Shown: in pieces, positions 1-6,864 of the stretch
How the letters are laid out: the number at the start of each line of letters is the position of its first letter
Numbering within the stretch: position 1 is the stretch's first letter
Made by a program: the position numbers and the translations under genes
Source of the DNA: a virus
Direction: 5' to 3' (one strand)
IMG/VR virus record: IMGVR_UViG_3300020186_000025
Span: 1-61,630 of that record
Length of the DNA stretch: 61,630 nt
The notes under the pieces: model-generated
Database searches by the model: none
What the model was told of the DNA's origin: nothing
What the model saw: only the letters and a program-made list of their open reading frames with translations

Positions 1-190
1 CAGCTACCTGGCCTGCCTGCCTACCTGCCAGCCTGCCAGCTACCTGGCCTGCCAGCTACCTGGCCTGCCAGCTGCCTGCCAGCTACCTGGCCTGCCTGCC
101 TGCCAGCTACCTGCCAGCTACCTGCCAGCCTGCCTGCCTGCCTGCCAGCCTGCCAGCTGCCTGCCAGCTACCTGCCAGCCTGCCTGCCTG
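1..190. repeat. Low-complexity tandem array at left end
   Basis: The segment is built almost only from the words CTGCC, CAGC and TACCTGG, for example CCTGCCAGCTACCTGG repeated irregularly. It contains no open reading frame worth calling. The contig begins inside it, so the array may continue outside the window. Confidence 0.9.
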
Positions 191-234
191 GCACCTTGCT
201 TTTACACGATAATAAAAATAAGTCGGCATATTGA

Positions 235-274
235 AAAATAGTTGTTTACATGTGCATAAGCCAACTGCTATAGA
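235..274 (+). promoter_or_regulatory. Possible sigma70 promoter in a 26-bp end repeat
   Basis: Positions 235-260 match 61071-61096 at 24 of 26 bases. Inside it TTTACA (245-250) is followed after 18 bases by TATAGA (269-274), a reasonable -35/-10 pair reading rightward towards the small plus-strand operon. The right-end copy also carries a usable -35/-10 pair. Confidence 0.5.
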
Positions 275-659
275 AGGTCATGGCGCAAGGGCAAGTAACC
301 TGGCACCAAGGGCCACCGCCCCTAGGGGCGGCACATAGGTCCAACGGCTAGTAGGCCGGGTTCGGGTAAGGCACAAGCTGTATCCGGCAAAGTGTAGCAC
401 GGTGGCTCTTGGTCCGCTTGCACGCCCGGTCTGGTTTCTAGCGTAACACCGCGCCAATGGGCGCTGTCCGCCAGTAAGCCGCCTCGCAAGGGCCGTAGTA
501 ACGCTTACCAGGCCACAGCAAGTCCTGGGTTGGCGCGGGTAGCAATCACCAGCAAAGTCCCTTTCTATCTTCTACCCTCCACCGCCATAGGTCTAGCCTA
601 TGGCGGTCGGTTGCCTGCCCTATAGGGCTTATACTTAAAGCCCCATAGGGCAGGCAATC
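275..659 (+). other. Hairpin-rich non-coding leader
   Basis: No credible coding sequence is seen. Three strong dyads are visible. 316-331 is the perfect palindrome CCGCCCCTAGGGGCGG. 581-607 has an 11-bp perfect stem around the loop TCTAG. 611-657 has a 20-bp stem with one mismatch and a 7-base loop, ending just before the first ATG of the operon. If transcription starts near 281 the leader would be about 400 nt and highly structured. It could be a structured RNA, or GC-rich repeat debris like that at 13330-13460. Confidence 0.5.
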
Positions 660-692
660 ATGTCTGCCCAACCCTGTAAAGGAAACTATACT

Positions 693-1238
693 ATGGCAAA
701 CTCCAACGCAACGAACCGCTTCGCCACTCGCAAGGGCAAGGTCGCATCCGCCGCCACCGAGGTGGTCTCCGAGATCGTGCCCGAGGTCATCGTGCCCGAG
801 GTCATCGTGCCCGAGGTCATCGTGCCCGAGGTCATCGTGCCCGAGGTCATCGTGCCCGAGGTCATCCCGCCGATGGCGGGTCCGTCGGCCGCCGAAGCCG
901 AAGCTGCACTGTTCCAGCAACGCCAGGCTCTGACCATCAAGGCATGTCGTGGCTTCACCCAGAAGGCCAAGCCTCAGCGCAAGATGTTGCGCCGGATCGC
1001 CAAGATGGGCGTCCACCCCGGAATGGGTCTGGGGATCAAGCGGTGGCACCTCTACCGGGTCGGCATGACCATGCAGGAGGCCAAGACCACGCCGGGCCTG
1101 TGCTACCTGGACCTGACCTTCTGGGAGAAGAACAAGCTGATCGTGATGCGCGACTGCACCGACGAGGAATACGCCGCCGAGCTCTCGTCCTGGGAGGCGT
1201 CCAAGCCCAAGGAAGTCGCGGTGGTCGCCGCCGCATAG
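693..1238 (+). CDS. Hypothetical protein with PEVIV pentapeptide repeats
   Basis: Function not recognised. The start at 693 is preferred over the in-frame ATG at 660 because AAAGGA lies about 9 bases upstream of 693, while 660 abuts a long hairpin. The product has 181 residues. The basic N-terminus is followed by a run of identical 15-bp units (about 783-865) encoding PEVIV repeats, then an Ala/Glu stretch. The globular C-terminal half is rich in Lys, Arg and Trp and includes a KPQRKMLRRIAKMGVHPGMG segment. It is the first and largest gene of the left plus-strand operon, possibly an early host-takeover factor by position only. Confidence 0.65.
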   Translation: MANSNATNRFATRKGKVASAATEVVSEIVPEVIVPEVIVPEVIVPEVIVPEVIVPEVIPPMAGPSAAEAEAALFQQRQALTIKACRGFTQKAKPQRKMLRRIAKMGVHPGMGLGIKRWHLYRVGMTMQEAKTTPGLCYLDLTFWEKNKLIVMRDCTDEEYAAELSSWEASKPKEVAVVAAA

Positions 1239-1245
1239 CACCGAA

Positions 1246-1319
1246 GGGACCGGGCAATGCCCGGTCCCACTCTCCCTTGTTATGCCGTCAATGGTGACGG
1301 CATTATTTAGGAGAAGAAG
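1246..1319 (+). promoter_or_regulatory. Intergenic two-hairpin cassette, copy 1
   Basis: A perfect 10-bp stem with loop AAT (1246-1268) is followed by a pyrimidine tract. A second hairpin (1282-1303; ATGCCGTCA, loop ATGG, TGACGGCAT) comes next, then the ribosome binding site AGGAGAAGAAG immediately before the next ATG. The first hairpin looks like a terminator or attenuator. The second sits just ahead of the ribosome binding site. The arrangement recurs in the next two gaps. Confidence 0.75.
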
Positions 1320-1586
1320 ATGAGTCATTATGACATCAACTATGCCAATCTTGCGCCGGACGCGAAGCGCACCCAGGCAATCCAGGATATCAAGAACCAC
1401 CTCGGCGTCAACAAATATGATGAGCTGACGGAAGTCATCCACCAGAACTACCAGTTGCCTCTCAGCTTGGATGACTTCCGCATGGCAGTTGCCATGTCGG
1501 GCATCCAGGGCTATCCTGTCCTCGCATGGCATGAGGTCCTGTGGCCAGGTGAGGAAGGCGAATCGGCCAGGGCGGGCGCGGCCTGA
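1320..1586 (+). CDS. Small hypothetical protein (88 aa)
   Basis: Function not recognised. It starts directly after AGGAGAAGAAG at the end of cassette 1. The product is mixed charged and aromatic (MSHYDINYANLAPDAKRT...) with a probable helical N-terminal half and an Ala/Gly-rich tail. It has no membrane segment and no cysteine motif. It belongs to the four-gene rightward operon, and good translation signals support it as real. Confidence 0.7.
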   Translation: MSHYDINYANLAPDAKRTQAIQDIKNHLGVNKYDELTEVIHQNYQLPLSLDDFRMAVAMSGIQGYPVLAWHEVLWPGEEGESARAGAA

Positions 1587-1592
1587 GCCTGC

Positions 1593-1664
1593 GGACCGGG
1601 TGAAAGCCCGGTCCTTCTCCCTTGTTATGCCGTCAATGGTGACGGCATTATTTAGGAGAAGAAG
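1593..1664 (+). promoter_or_regulatory. Intergenic two-hairpin cassette, copy 2
   Basis: GGACCGGG/CCCGGTCC hairpin (1593-1614), then TTCTCCCTT, then the ATGCCGTCA/TGACGGCAT hairpin (1627-1648), then AGGAGAAGAAG and the ATG at 1665. Almost identical to copy 3, and to copy 1 from the second hairpin onward. Confidence 0.75.
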
Positions 1665-1868
1665 ATGGAAGCCAATATCCCTGACTGGAAGAACGACGAA
1701 ACGGTCAAGGTGGTGTATGCACCTGATGGGACCGTGGTCATCGTGATCGGGATATGCCAGTGTCAAGGCGAAGGAGAAGAAATTCGGATTGTGCTGCCGT
1801 ATAGCAACACCATGACGGAAGAAGCCATCGGGCTGTTCGTCGCGGCTGCCGATGTTTTCGCCGAGTAG
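1665..1868 (+). CDS. Small hypothetical protein (67 aa)
   Basis: Function not recognised. The acidic 67-residue product has a hydrophobic central strand (TVVIVIGICQCQG) containing a CxC pair, and an acidic helical C-terminus. The start is set by AGGAGAAGAAG from cassette 2. Another cassette follows the stop codon, so expression is probably controlled as in its neighbours. Confidence 0.65.
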   Translation: MEANIPDWKNDETVKVVYAPDGTVVIVIGICQCQGEGEEIRIVLPYSNTMTEEAIGLFVAAADVFAE

Positions 1869-1880
1869 GTAAGAGGAATT

Positions 1881-1952
1881 GGACCGGGTGAAAGCCCGGT
1901 CCTTCTCCCTTGTAATGCCGCCAATGGTGACGGCATTATTTAGGAGAATGAA
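1881..1952 (+). promoter_or_regulatory. Intergenic two-hairpin cassette, copy 3
   Basis: GGACCGGG/CCCGGTCC hairpin (1881-1902), pyrimidine tract, then TAATGCCG/CGGCATTA hairpin (1913-1938) with one internal mismatch relative to copies 1 and 2, then TAGGAGAATGAA before the ATG at 1953. Confidence 0.75.
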
Positions 1953-2258
1953 ATGATCATCGGTAAATACCCTGGAATCAAATTGGTGTCGTTGCTCATC
2001 GCTTACGACAACAACAGCATCCCGGAAGGTTCCACCGAGGAACAATGGCTGCTTTCGCTGGATCCTGTCTTTGAGGTTGATGCTGATGCTGACGATCTGG
2101 CAATGCTGGATCAGTGGTGTCAAACCCTCACCAACGAGGAAGCAGAAACCTTGGCGGCCGGCGAATATGACGATATGATGGATATCGTTGCCTTGTCGCC
2201 GAAACCGGAATTCTGCAATCTTCTCTTCAACAGCGTGTTTGAGTGTAGGCAAGAATAG
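1953..2258 (+). CDS. Small acidic hypothetical protein (101 aa)
   Basis: Function not recognised. The product is strongly acidic (runs such as EVDADADDLAML) with one Cys pair near the C-terminus, and has no membrane segment. Highly acidic small early phage proteins can be DNA mimics or inhibitors, but nothing in the sequence proves this. It is the last gene of the rightward operon, with a strong terminator 12 bases downstream. Confidence 0.65.
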   Translation: MIIGKYPGIKLVSLLIAYDNNSIPEGSTEEQWLLSLDPVFEVDADADDLAMLDQWCQTLTNEEAETLAAGEYDDMMDIVALSPKPEFCNLLFNSVFECRQE

Positions 2259-2270
2259 ACTCTGAATCAT

Positions 2271-2301
2271 GCCCGCCCCTCGCGAGAGGGGCGGGCTTTT
2301 T
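2271..2301. terminator. Bidirectional intrinsic terminator
   Basis: GCCCGCCCCTC/GAGGGGCGGGC hairpin with a very short loop, followed by TTTTT. It lies between the rightward operon and the convergent minus-strand gene. The plus-strand T-run suits the left operon best. Confidence 0.9.
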
Positions 2302-2318
2302 CACGATCTTTTCGACCG

Positions 2319-2948
2319 TCATTCTTCTTGGTCTTCGTGATCTCTCACCTCGGTTGCCTCGCCTTCGATTGTCTCGCCGTCGGTGTAGCGGCTTTCCCAT
2401 TCGTCGATTGACTTTACCTCGGCAGGAGCGATCAGAACTCCACCAGAAACTTTCATCTCCACTTCTCTCTTGTCTCGGTATCCGGCTTCCACCCGACGCG
2501 CTTCCATCTGGATGAGTGGAATCGGGTAAATGGTCTCTTCGGTGAGCAGCTTTCCCGTGCGATCGAAAGTCTGCTTGATAGAGCCATTGAATGCGAGATT
2601 CTGGATATGCTGCACCATCTTATCACGATAAGTCTCTTCACATTCGGTGCAGGCTTCTGCGAATTCCGTATTCTTCGAGATCACTCTTTTAATCGCCGAA
2701 GAACTGACGCCGATCGCAGCGGCTGCTTTCCGGATCATTCCATGTTTCTCGTATTCATCCAAGAACTCGTTGTAGAGATCGGGAGTGAATGTTCCTTGTG
2801 ACGACACAATCTTCACGACTGTGGTTCCATCGAGGAGTTTGATCTCTTTAGCGTAGAATCGGCCCTGTTTGACTCCGTTCGTGACTTCGGCTCGGGTTGG
2901 TGAGCGCTTGGGAGATTGGAGATAATGGGAATCGTTGTCAGCGTCCAT
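2319..2948 (-). CDS. Probable terminase small subunit
   Basis: Likely the DNA-recognition subunit of the packaging motor. The start at 2948 (MDADNDSHYLQ) is chosen because AGGA lies about 8 bases upstream, giving 209 residues. The middle holds a helix-turn-helix (KHGMIRKAAAAIGVSSSAIKR, about residues 70-90), followed by a helical segment with the EFAEACTECEETYRDK pattern. A GGVLIAP segment and an acidic tail come next. This HTH, helical region and GGVLxxP order is typical of one class of small terminases. It is separated from the large subunit by almost the whole genome on the linear map, so a transcription factor remains possible. Confidence 0.65.
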   Translation of the reverse strand: MDADNDSHYLQSPKRSPTRAEVTNGVKQGRFYAKEIKLLDGTTVVKIVSSQGTFTPDLYNEFLDEYEKHGMIRKAAAAIGVSSSAIKRVISKNTEFAEACTECEETYRDKMVQHIQNLAFNGSIKQTFDRTGKLLTEETIYPIPLIQMEARRVEAGYRDKREVEMKVSGGVLIAPAEVKSIDEWESRYTDGETIEGEATEVRDHEDQEE

Positions 2949-3341
2949 TTTGAGAATCCTGTGTATGTAAAGAGAATGGGATCGCAGATCACCCGTATAA
3001 CTATAACCCAAGCGAGATCGCCTGACAATCGCAGATTTCCGTGATCAAAGTAAAGCCAGCGCCTGAGTAATATGAAGCACGACTTCTGAAGTAAAAACAA
3101 CAGGTTATCTCTATTTTTTTCATAATATAATAATATAATAATAATACTTTACTACATTCCCCCAGCTTGCGTTTCCAGCCAACTGCCGCCTCTTGGGCTG
3201 ACCACAAGCCAAAGAAACAGAAACCGCCAACTGCGCCCGACCCCGCCGCCACGTTTACCCTGCAACTCAAAACAGCCCCTCGGCTATCCTGATACCTGCA
3301 TATCCTGATGTTTACCAAAATTGACAAATGAAAACAAACAC
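2949..3341. other. Divergent intergenic region with AT-rich core
   Basis: No gene is seen. CAAAGTAAAGCCAG lies at 3046-3059. A stretch of nearly pure A/T follows (about 3108-3147, repeated ATAATA), then TACTTTAC (3145-3152). The rest is GC-rich, with TATCCTGAT twice (3285-3293 and 3301-3309). The same combination of AAAGTAAAGCC, AT-rich core and TACTTTAC recurs at 35097-35220. It is a candidate replication origin or shared control region. Confidence 0.5.
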
Positions 3342-3370
3342 TTGTGGGACCTTCAAAATGTGTATATAGA
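3342..3370 (+). promoter_or_regulatory. Promoter for the lone rightward gene
   Basis: TTGTGG (3342-3347), 17-base spacer, TATAGA (3365-3370), 27 bases before the ATG at 3398. TTGACA at 3321 has no -10 at suitable spacing. Confidence 0.5.
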
Positions 3371-3397
3371 TATGGTGTATCAACCTAGGAATCGCAC

Positions 3398-3937
3398 ATG
3401 TCACCCCCAACCCTCATCCGACCTGCTACGATGGACAATATCCGGCTTTTCCATCGCCAAAAACCCAAATTCAACCCGGAAAAGTTTGATTTGCATGGTC
3501 TAAACAACATAACCATCATGATCAGACTCTACAAGTCCTTCAGTGCGATGCCGATTATGCGCACGATGGTCGAAAAGGACGCTCTTATGACTGAGTTGTT
3601 CAGTGATCAGCGCACAATTTCCAAATGTCAGGTCGGCAGGATTCTGGAATCAGTTGTCCAGTATCGGCTCAGCTTTCAGAAAAACTCCAGGCGACCTGAT
3701 GGATCTATAAACAGAATGTATTGGAGATGGACTCATCCGCTTGAGATCGTCTACGGGCTGGAATGTTTCATGATCCAAACATGGTTGTGTGACTGGATCA
3801 AATTGAACGGTGAGAAAGTCACGATTGAAGTCATCGAGGACGAACTTGAAGTTCTTCGTGATATGGACAATTCTGAGGAGAAAGAACTCTTCGAGGTGAT
3901 GGAGGATAAGGGTTTGTTTAGGGCTCGACGCCGATAG
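3398..3937 (+). CDS. Lone plus-strand hypothetical protein (179 aa)
   Basis: Function not recognised. AGGA lies 7 bases before the ATG at 3398, and an in-frame ATG at 3431 is the alternative. The protein appears mostly helical. It has a basic central region (QRTISKCQVGRILESVVQYRL) that could be a DNA-binding helix pair, and an acidic region (IEVIEDELEVLRDMDNSEEKELFEVMED) before a basic RARRR end. It is the only sizeable rightward gene between two leftward blocks and has its own promoter and a dyad at its end, so a regulatory role is plausible by position. Confidence 0.65.
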   Translation: MSPPTLIRPATMDNIRLFHRQKPKFNPEKFDLHGLNNITIMIRLYKSFSAMPIMRTMVEKDALMTELFSDQRTISKCQVGRILESVVQYRLSFQKNSRRPDGSINRMYWRWTHPLEIVYGLECFMIQTWLCDWIKLNGEKVTIEVIEDELEVLRDMDNSEEKELFEVMEDKGLFRARRR

Positions 3938-3970
3938 TGGAGGAGTCGACCGGCAGTCGACTCCTCCACT
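3936..3970. terminator. Perfect 15-bp dyad between convergent genes
   Basis: A perfect 15-bp stem around the loop CGGCA spans the stop codon of the rightward gene and faces the leftward operon end. The T-tract is weak (TTCCTTGTT). Its core GGAGTCGAC/GTCGACTCC resembles the dyads near the terminase at 58266-60617. Confidence 0.7.
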
Positions 3971-3979
3971 TTCCTTGTT

Positions 3980-4246
3980 CTACTTCTTCGGCCAATCATT
4001 GGGATCAGACTTCATCAAGACGTCGAGCATCTGTTTCTTGATTCTTGCCACAAACAGCAGAGCATCCAACAACTGATCGACGATCTCATGAAGTTCCATT
4101 CGATGAAGTTCCATCCGATTGGGATCTTCGTCGGTGGCAGCATCAGTGAAGTTTTCGCGAGCGAGATTCAGCTTTTCTGCCAATCGCGTGACTTTCATGG
4201 CTTTCACCATCAGTCTCTTTTGGGCTTCCTGAATTTCATCGGACAT
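3980..4246 (-). CDS. Small helical hypothetical protein (88 aa)
   Basis: Function not recognised. The start at 4246 (MSDEIQEAQ) is chosen because AAGGA lies 6 bases upstream; the ATG two codons earlier would overlap that site. It is probably all-helical and amphipathic, rich in Lys, Glu and Leu, with a short duplicated MELH/RMELH segment near residue 48. It is the last gene of the leftward run that begins near 5721. Confidence 0.6.
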   Translation of the reverse strand: MSDEIQEAQKRLMVKAMKVTRLAEKLNLARENFTDAATDEDPNRMELHRMELHEIVDQLLDALLFVARIKKQMLDVLMKSDPNDWPKK

Positions 4247-4255
4247 GATCATTCC

Positions 4256-4561
4256 TTATTGAACAGAGTTGAAGGTCTGAAGAAGACTCCAGATGGGATA
4301 GAGCGTCAGAAAGATGCCGACAGCCCAAACGAAGAAGACTCCAACCTTCGAGAAGAGGCTGTAGAATACGATGACACATCTCCGATGTGACATCGCTTCA
4401 TTCAACCGATTCCAATCAGAAGCCGTGTTTCGAATCCCGAAGGCCTCCCTCTCTAGTATTCGCTTCACCTCGGCATCATACTCGGAGCTCCCATAAACGA
4501 TCGTCCGGGTGAGCGGCTGACGATTGAATATGGAGATGACGTTTTCCAGATCTGCGCTCAT
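4256..4561 (-). CDS. Small protein with C-terminal membrane segment
   Basis: The start at 4561 shares ATGA with the stop of the upstream gene, giving 101 residues. The first 65 residues are soluble and charged. The last 35 are strongly hydrophobic (VIVFYSLF...VFFVWAVGIFLTLYPIW), long enough for one or two membrane passes. It is probably a tail-anchored inner-membrane protein of unknown role. Confidence 0.65.
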   Translation of the reverse strand: MSADLENVISIFNRQPLTRTIVYGSSEYDAEVKRILEREAFGIRNTASDWNRLNEAMSHRRCVIVFYSLFSKVGVFFVWAVGIFLTLYPIWSLLQTFNSVQ

Positions 4562-4920
4562 GTCTGCGCTCCCTGTTGAGCCACCTTCTTGAACGGGATC
4601 ATGAAACTGTCCTCGAATCTGACGTGGTGAAGCCATCCGATATAAGCGACCCTGGGACCGCAGATCAGGCCGAGGCCTTGACTGTCATGTCCCAGGATCA
4701 GCCCCCTTCCAAAGATGGACTGGAGGACACCATCCACCTGGAAGGAGACGTCTCCAGGCTTCGGTTCACAGTAGTGAATCCGATCACCGAGAGAATTCCA
4801 TGTAGTAGGAGCGACATGCTTTCCCGTCAGAAAGCAGCCATAGAGATCGAGGGCGCTGTCGACGCGGACAACGTCAATCGTCTCCAGCGAGGGGTCGATA
4901 AGGAAACCATGGATGATCAT
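4558..4920 (-). CDS. DUF3846-like hypothetical protein
   Basis: The 120-residue protein opens with IHGFLIDPSLETIDVVRVDSALDLYGC, resembling the N-terminus of the phage DUF3846 family (ILIDP...ti..v, then a short helix ending near Tyr). Later segments (GLGLICGPRVAYIGW) suggest a beta-rich core. Biochemical role unknown. Its ATG overlaps the upstream stop by one base and its own stop overlaps the next start, so it is translationally coupled on both sides. Confidence 0.55.
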   Translation of the reverse strand: MIIHGFLIDPSLETIDVVRVDSALDLYGCFLTGKHVAPTTWNSLGDRIHYCEPKPGDVSFQVDGVLQSIFGRGLILGHDSQGLGLICGPRVAYIGWLHHVRFEDSFMIPFKKVAQQGAQT

Positions 4921-5390
4921 CAGTCATGTCCGATTCTGTGATGTTGAAAATTGACAGCATGATCGATTGCCTCGAGTATGGGTGCAATCCGAAGGATGCT
5001 GTAGAGACCATCTTGTTTGACAACGAAATCGCCAGGAGCGCCGTTGTCCCAGTGATCTGCCTCATCCTGAAGGATGGTCACTCCGCTGTCGTCACCCTCC
5101 CATTGCTGATCACATTCATGGAGGAAATCAATGGCTTCTCCGTGCATCTCCATGGACAGATTGGTCTGCTCGATGTTCGTCGGCAGATTGATTCCGATCA
5201 TGAAACCGACCATCTTCCACTGACCCTCGACCTCTTCGTGGATATGGCAGTAATCCACGTTGAGGAGGCTGATCGAGTTGGTGACGAACCACTCGGCCAC
5301 GGTGGCCTGAAACCAACCTTCATTGGAGTAGACCGCTCCGGCCAAATAGCCGTCCATCAGCGCCCAGGAGAACCTGAAATTAATCGCCAT
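4920..5390 (-). CDS. Hypothetical protein (156 aa)
   Basis: Function not recognised. The ORF is open upstream, but that part is a shadow of the preceding gene. The start at 5390 (MAINFRFSWALMDGY) has GAGG about 10 bases upstream and overlaps the preceding stop by 11 bases. The composition is mixed alpha/beta and aromatic-rich, with acidic stretches and no membrane segment. Confidence 0.6.
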   Translation of the reverse strand: MAINFRFSWALMDGYLAGAVYSNEGWFQATVAEWFVTNSISLLNVDYCHIHEEVEGQWKMVGFMIGINLPTNIEQTNLSMEMHGEAIDFLHECDQQWEGDDSGVTILQDEADHWDNGAPGDFVVKQDGLYSILRIAPILEAIDHAVNFQHHRIGHD

Positions 5391-5721
5391 AGGGAAAGGC
5401 CTCCTCATACTCAACGATCCCTGGATGCTGGCCGTTGATCGTGCCGTGCTGCTCGTCGTATCGCGCTTGGGCTTCCCAGTCAGGCTGCGGACCGTCGGGC
5501 TCGAGTTCCTCGGCAACTCCTGCAACCCACGTATCCCACGCCTCAAGCACTTCGTTGAGGTTGTCATCGGTGACCGGGACAGAGTCCCATCCGCCGTGAT
5601 AGTCATCGGGATAACCATCCAGGTCATACTCGATAACCTCATAGTGACCTTCGTCAATCACCAACTCGAAACGCCAGCCGCCAATCCTCGCGGACTTGAC
5701 TTTCTTGAACTTCCATGCCAT
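5380..5721 (-). CDS. Hypothetical acidic protein (113 aa)
   Basis: Function not recognised. The start at 5721 (MAWKFKKVKS) follows GGAGG by 8 bases. The first part looks like a beta sheet (GGWRFELVIDEGHYEVIEYDLDGY), and the rest is acidic and Trp-rich. It is the first gene after the promoter at 5750-5778, giving a leader of roughly 20 nt. Confidence 0.65.
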   Translation of the reverse strand: MAWKFKKVKSARIGGWRFELVIDEGHYEVIEYDLDGYPDDYHGGWDSVPVTDDNLNEVLEAWDTWVAGVAEELEPDGPQPDWEAQARYDEQHGTINGQHPGIVEYEEAFPYGD

Positions 5722-5749
5722 CTTGGTGTCCTCCATAACAGGCACTTAC

Positions 5750-5778
5750 AGGGTAGCATCCACAGGTGCAAATGACAA
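5750..5778 (-). promoter_or_regulatory. TTGTCATTTGC-type promoter 1
   Basis: On the minus strand TTGTCA (5778-5773), 17-base spacer starting TTTGCAC, then TACCCT (5755-5750). Drives the gene at 5721. One of a family of near-identical promoters in this window. Confidence 0.7.
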
Positions 5779-5788
5779 CCCCCTAAAT

Positions 5789-6049
5789 TCACATCTCTTT
5801 CCAGCCTTCATTTGACCAGCGCCACGCTCCACAATCTTCAGTCTCCCTGTAGATGTAGAAGTCGATCATCAACTCGTTCTCTTCTGGACACACGAGGATG
5901 TCTGCCGTGAATGTTTCGAACGTGACGCTCCGAATGATCGATTCCAGCGGTGCATCTCCGTAGAGATAATAATCTCGCTCAACCATCTGGCGAAACTTTC
6001 CGCTCGCAATATCCGCGAGCAGTTCGGTGAGGGTGATTGTTGGTTTCAT
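5789..6049 (-). CDS. Small hypothetical protein (86 aa)
   Basis: Function not recognised. AGGAG stands 7 bases before the ATG. The product has a helical N-terminus (ITLTELLADIASGKFRQMVERD) and a beta-like C-terminal half with Trp (FYIYRETEDCGAWRWSNEGWKEM). It is expressed from the promoter at 6075-6103 and followed at once by the next promoter of the same family. Confidence 0.6.
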   Translation of the reverse strand: MKPTITLTELLADIASGKFRQMVERDYYLYGDAPLESIIRSVTFETFTADILVCPEENELMIDFYIYRETEDCGAWRWSNEGWKEM

Positions 6050-6070
6050 GTTTGCACTCCTAAGCTGCCA

Positions 6071-6313
6071 TTACAGGGTAACAGCCTGCGAGGCAAATGA
6101 CAACCCCTTAATTTCACTCTCTTTCCGGGTCAATCTGCGTTCATGAATAACGCGACCTTGCTCGATAAAGCTGATAACGGATTCAAGTTTCAAACCATAA
6201 TATTCTGCCATGAATTCGCGAGTCAGAAACTCATTCACCCAAGACAAATAGAATCGCCGCAAATGAGCAGGGTCACTGAGTGCCAAGGCTTGTAGATCAA
6301 TTTGGTAGGTCAT
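6071..6313 (-). CDS. Small protein with possible HTH (80 aa)
   Basis: The 80-residue product contains FLTREFMAEYYGLKLESVISFIEQG (about residues 29-53), which has the spacing of a helix-turn-helix, so a DNA-binding role is possible. AGGAGCG precedes the ATG. The last ten codons overlap a promoter, so the true C-terminus carries that constraint. No closer family recognised. Confidence 0.55.
   Translation of the reverse strand: MTYQIDLQALALSDPAHLRRFYLSWVNEFLTREFMAEYYGLKLESVISFIEQGRVIHERRLTRKESEIKGLSFASQAVTL
6075..6103 (-). promoter_or_regulatory. TTGTCATTTGC-type promoter 2
   Basis: Minus strand TTGTCA (6103-6098), 17-base spacer beginning TTTGCC, TACCCT (6080-6075). It lies inside the last codons of the upstream 80-aa gene and serves the gene at 6049. 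Confidence 0.7.
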
Positions 6314-6360
6314 TCAGCGCTCCTTGTATTGTTTTGACAGGAAATCAGCGGTCGCCACTC

Positions 6361-6795
6361 CTAGGCTGTCTTCGCGCTGGGATGGCTCACACCAGGATGG
6401 TTCAGCCATCCGATCACCTTCATTGCACCAACTCCGGAACAGGTTCTCGCGACTTCCCGGTCAATCTGTTTCAGGAGAGTTTTGACAAACTCCTGATCTG
6501 TCTTCAGGCTGGCGTTGGTAGTCAGCCCAACGTGCATCTTCACGTCTTCCTTGGTGACGTAAAGATCGCCATTTTCTCCGGTGCAGAAAGCGCCGAGAAC
6601 TCGCTGCCAGCGGCTCAGCCTCTGCCAGACCATATCGATGTTCTCTTCTGTGATCTGACTAAAACCACACGGAATAGTCGCCCAGACGATGGCGTTCGTG
6701 ACGGGATGCCACTGAGGTTTTCCCATCCACTGGAAAGGAGAGGTCGTGACGTTGGCATGATCGTAGACTTCTGTTACGTTGAAATCAAGGCTCAT
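6361..6795 (-). CDS. Hypothetical protein (144 aa)
   Basis: Function not recognised. The N-terminus is rich in aromatic residues (FNVTEVYDHANVTTSPFQWMGKPQWHP), suggesting a compact soluble domain. It continues with helical segments (ENIDMVWQRLSRWQRVLG) and ends with a Ser/Pro tail. It is the first gene after the promoter at 6825-6853. Confidence 0.6.
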   Translation of the reverse strand: MSLDFNVTEVYDHANVTTSPFQWMGKPQWHPVTNAIVWATIPCGFSQITEENIDMVWQRLSRWQRVLGAFCTGENGDLYVTKEDVKMHVGLTTNASLKTDQEFVKTLLKQIDREVARTCSGVGAMKVIGWLNHPGVSHPSAKTA

Positions 6796-6824
6796 TCTTT
6801 ATCCTAACATTTAGCTGCCCTTAT

Positions 6825-6853
6825 AGGGTAACAGCTTGGCAGGCAAATGACAA
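6825..6853 (-). promoter_or_regulatory. TTGTCATTTGC-type promoter 3
   Basis: Minus strand TTGTCA (6853-6848), 17-base spacer beginning TTTGCC, TACCCT (6830-6825). Serves the gene at 6795. Confidence 0.7.
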
Positions 6854-6864
6854 CTACAAAATAT

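Noticed and set aside
546-2270. 574-residue reading frame on the minus strand across the left operon
   Set aside because: It lies antisense to four genes with good ribosome binding sites. Its repeated segments are the reverse of the intergenic hairpin cassettes and the PEVIV repeats.
3321-3326. TTGACA as -35 of the lone plus-strand gene
   Set aside because: No -10-like hexamer stands 15-19 bases downstream; the TTGTGG/TATAGA pair fits better.
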